NCBI GenBank assembly: GCA_016198805.1
Contig: JACQHU010000172.1
Location: forward strand, 1-5,840
Length of the DNA stretch: 5,840 nt
Source of the DNA: Armatimonadota bacterium
Lineage (GTDB): Bacteria > Sysuimicrobiota > Sysuimicrobiia > Sysuimicrobiales > Humicultoraceae
Direction of reading: 5' to 3'
In this document: positions 4,986 through 5,840 of the stretch, piece by piece
Numbering within the stretch: position 1 is the stretch's first letter
How the letters are laid out: the number at the start of each line of letters is the position of its first letter
Translations under genes and position numbers: made by a program
Notes under the pieces: generated by a model
The model's database searches: none
Seen by the model: the letters and a program-made list of their open reading frames with translations, nothing else
What the model was told of the DNA's origin: nothing

Positions 4986-5840
4986 GTGTCGCCCCCGGTG
5001 GCCAGGCGGCTTCTCTGGCTGATCGGCGGAGTGACGCTGGTCCGGGCCGTCCTCGCCTCGGCCCTGCCCCTGCTCCACGACGAGGCCTACTACTGGCTGT
5101 GGGCCCGCCGGCTCGACTGGAGTTATCTCGATCACCCTCCGCTCATCGCCTACCTCATCGCCCTGTCGCGGCTGGGCGGCGACTCGGAGTTCTGGGTGCG
5201 TCTCCCGGCGCTGCTGATCGGCCCGGCGGCGGCCTACGCCCTCTTCCTGCTCGGCCGCGAACTCTTCGACGAGCGGGTTGGGTTCCTGGCGGTGGTCGTC
5301 TCTCTGGCGACACCGGGCCTGAGTGCCGCGGGCCTGTTCGCCACGCCGGACGCGCCCATGGTCCTGGCCTGGATCCTGGCGCTGCGATTCGTCTGGCAGG
5401 CGCTGCACGGGCGGCCAGAGCGCTGGCGGACTGCGGGACTGGCCATGGGAATCGGGTTGCTCAGCAAACTCTACATGGCGACGCTCGGGCTCGGGATTCT
5501 GCTCTACATCCTCATCGTTGCCCCCGCCTGGTTGCGGCGGCTAGAACCCTACCTGGCCGTGGTCCTTGCCCTGGTGGTTATCCTGCCGGTGATCTATTGG
5601 AACGTGGTGCACGACTGGGCGTTCGTCCGGTTCCTTGTCTACGAACGGAGCGAAACCGGCGCGCCGCCGGGCCACGGATCCATCGAACGGCTGGTGACCC
5701 AGCATCTGGCGCTGGTGGTGGTGCTGCTCCCCGCGTTCCTCTGGGCCCTGTGGGCGTCATGGCGGCGCCGGCGGGATGCCCGGTTCGCCTTCCTCTTCTG
5801 GACGGCGGTGCCGACGGTGGTCCTCCCCTTCCTGGTGGCA
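4986..5840 (+). CDS. GT39/PMT_2-type membrane glycosyltransferase, N-terminal part (3' end outside window)
   Basis: The frame stays open for 285 codons to the window edge. The protein looks like a polytopic glycosyltransferase that moves a sugar from a polyprenyl-phosphate carrier onto an acceptor on the outer face of the membrane (ArnT/PMT-like, GT-C fold). The first helix (about 9-28) is followed by the expected acidic first-loop motif HDEAYYWLWARRLDWSYLDH (31-50; Asp32-Glu33 are the presumed catalytic/metal pair), then PPLIAYL, RLPALL (72-77), TPDAP (120-124), GLLSK (157-161) and YWNVVHDWAFVRF (204-216), all typical of the family. Several further hydrophobic helices are visible. The start is uncertain: GTG 4986 is the first start codon after the upstream TAG (same frame); GTG 4998 and GTG 5031 are alternatives. 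GAGGGG at 4964-4969 is 16 bases from the first GTG, rather far. Only 6 bases separate it from the permease gene, so co-transcription is likely. The acceptor is unknown. Confidence 0.88.
   Translation, partial: MSPPVARRLLWLIGGVTLVRAVLASALPLLHDEAYYWLWARRLDWSYLDHPPLIAYLIALSRLGGDSEFWVRLPALLIGPAAAYALFLLGRELFDERVGFLAVVVSLATPGLSAAGLFATPDAPMVLAWILALRFVWQALHGRPERWRTAGLAMGIGLLSKLYMATLGLGILLYILIVAPAWLRRLEPYLAVVLALVVILPVIYWNVVHDWAFVRFLVYERSETGAPPGHGSIERLVTQHLALVVVLLPAFLWALWASWRRRRDARFAFLFWTAVPTVVLPFLVA

Noticed and set aside
3870..5408. 512-codon open frame on the minus strand opposite the DppC-type permease and glycosyltransferase
   Set aside because: The product is an extremely charged Arg/Asp/Gln/His-rich string with runs of Arg, as expected for the reverse complement of hydrophobic membrane-protein codons. 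It spans two well-supported genes.

Overview
This is a GC-rich bacterial window with densely packed genes, all on the plus strand. It holds six genes: two cut by the window edges (one at each end) and four complete. The content is peptide-type (Dpp/Opp family) ABC transport followed by a membrane glycosyltransferase. The organism cannot be named from this sequence. The substrate-binding protein has a plain Sec signal peptide with no lipobox cysteine, which fits a soluble periplasmic protein and so hints at a diderm (Gram-negative type) cell. High GC and strong third-position G/C bias fit many soil, sediment or thermophile lineages.

Region 1 (1-964): the C-terminal half of a DppC/OppC-type permease ends at 463. 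After a 9-base gap comes a 163-residue protein of unknown function with one N-terminal membrane anchor. Both probably belong to a transporter operon lying mostly upstream of the window.

Region 2 (965-1053): an 89-base leader with three purine-rich Shine-Dalgarno-like sequences, a small possible hairpin and a possible 19-codon leader ORF. The stop of that ORF overlaps the ribosome binding site of the next gene.

Region 3 (1054-4979): a second transporter module in the order family 5 substrate-binding protein, DppB-type permease, DppC-type permease. A very stable GC hairpin lies between the binding protein and the first permease, where such operons often lower expression of the membrane subunits relative to the binding protein. 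The two permeases are separated by only 2 bases. The second has an N-terminal extension of about 70 residues with two extra hydrophobic segments. No ATPase (DppD/DppF) gene is present, so the energising subunits must be encoded elsewhere or shared with the upstream system.

Region 4 (4986-5840, running off the end): the N-terminal 285 residues of a GT39/PMT_2-type polyprenyl-phosphate-sugar-dependent glycosyltransferase, starting 6 bases after the transporter operon stop.

Working together: the periplasmic protein captures a peptide-like or other small solute and delivers it to the DppB-DppC heterodimer, which needs ATPases from outside the window. The glycosyltransferase is a cell-envelope enzyme whose link to transport is only positional. 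I see no RNA genes, mobile elements, CRISPR arrays or clear promoters. I found no strong candidate for an undescribed system; the items most worth checking are the leader at 965-1053, the hairpin at 2823-2863 and the extended permease.
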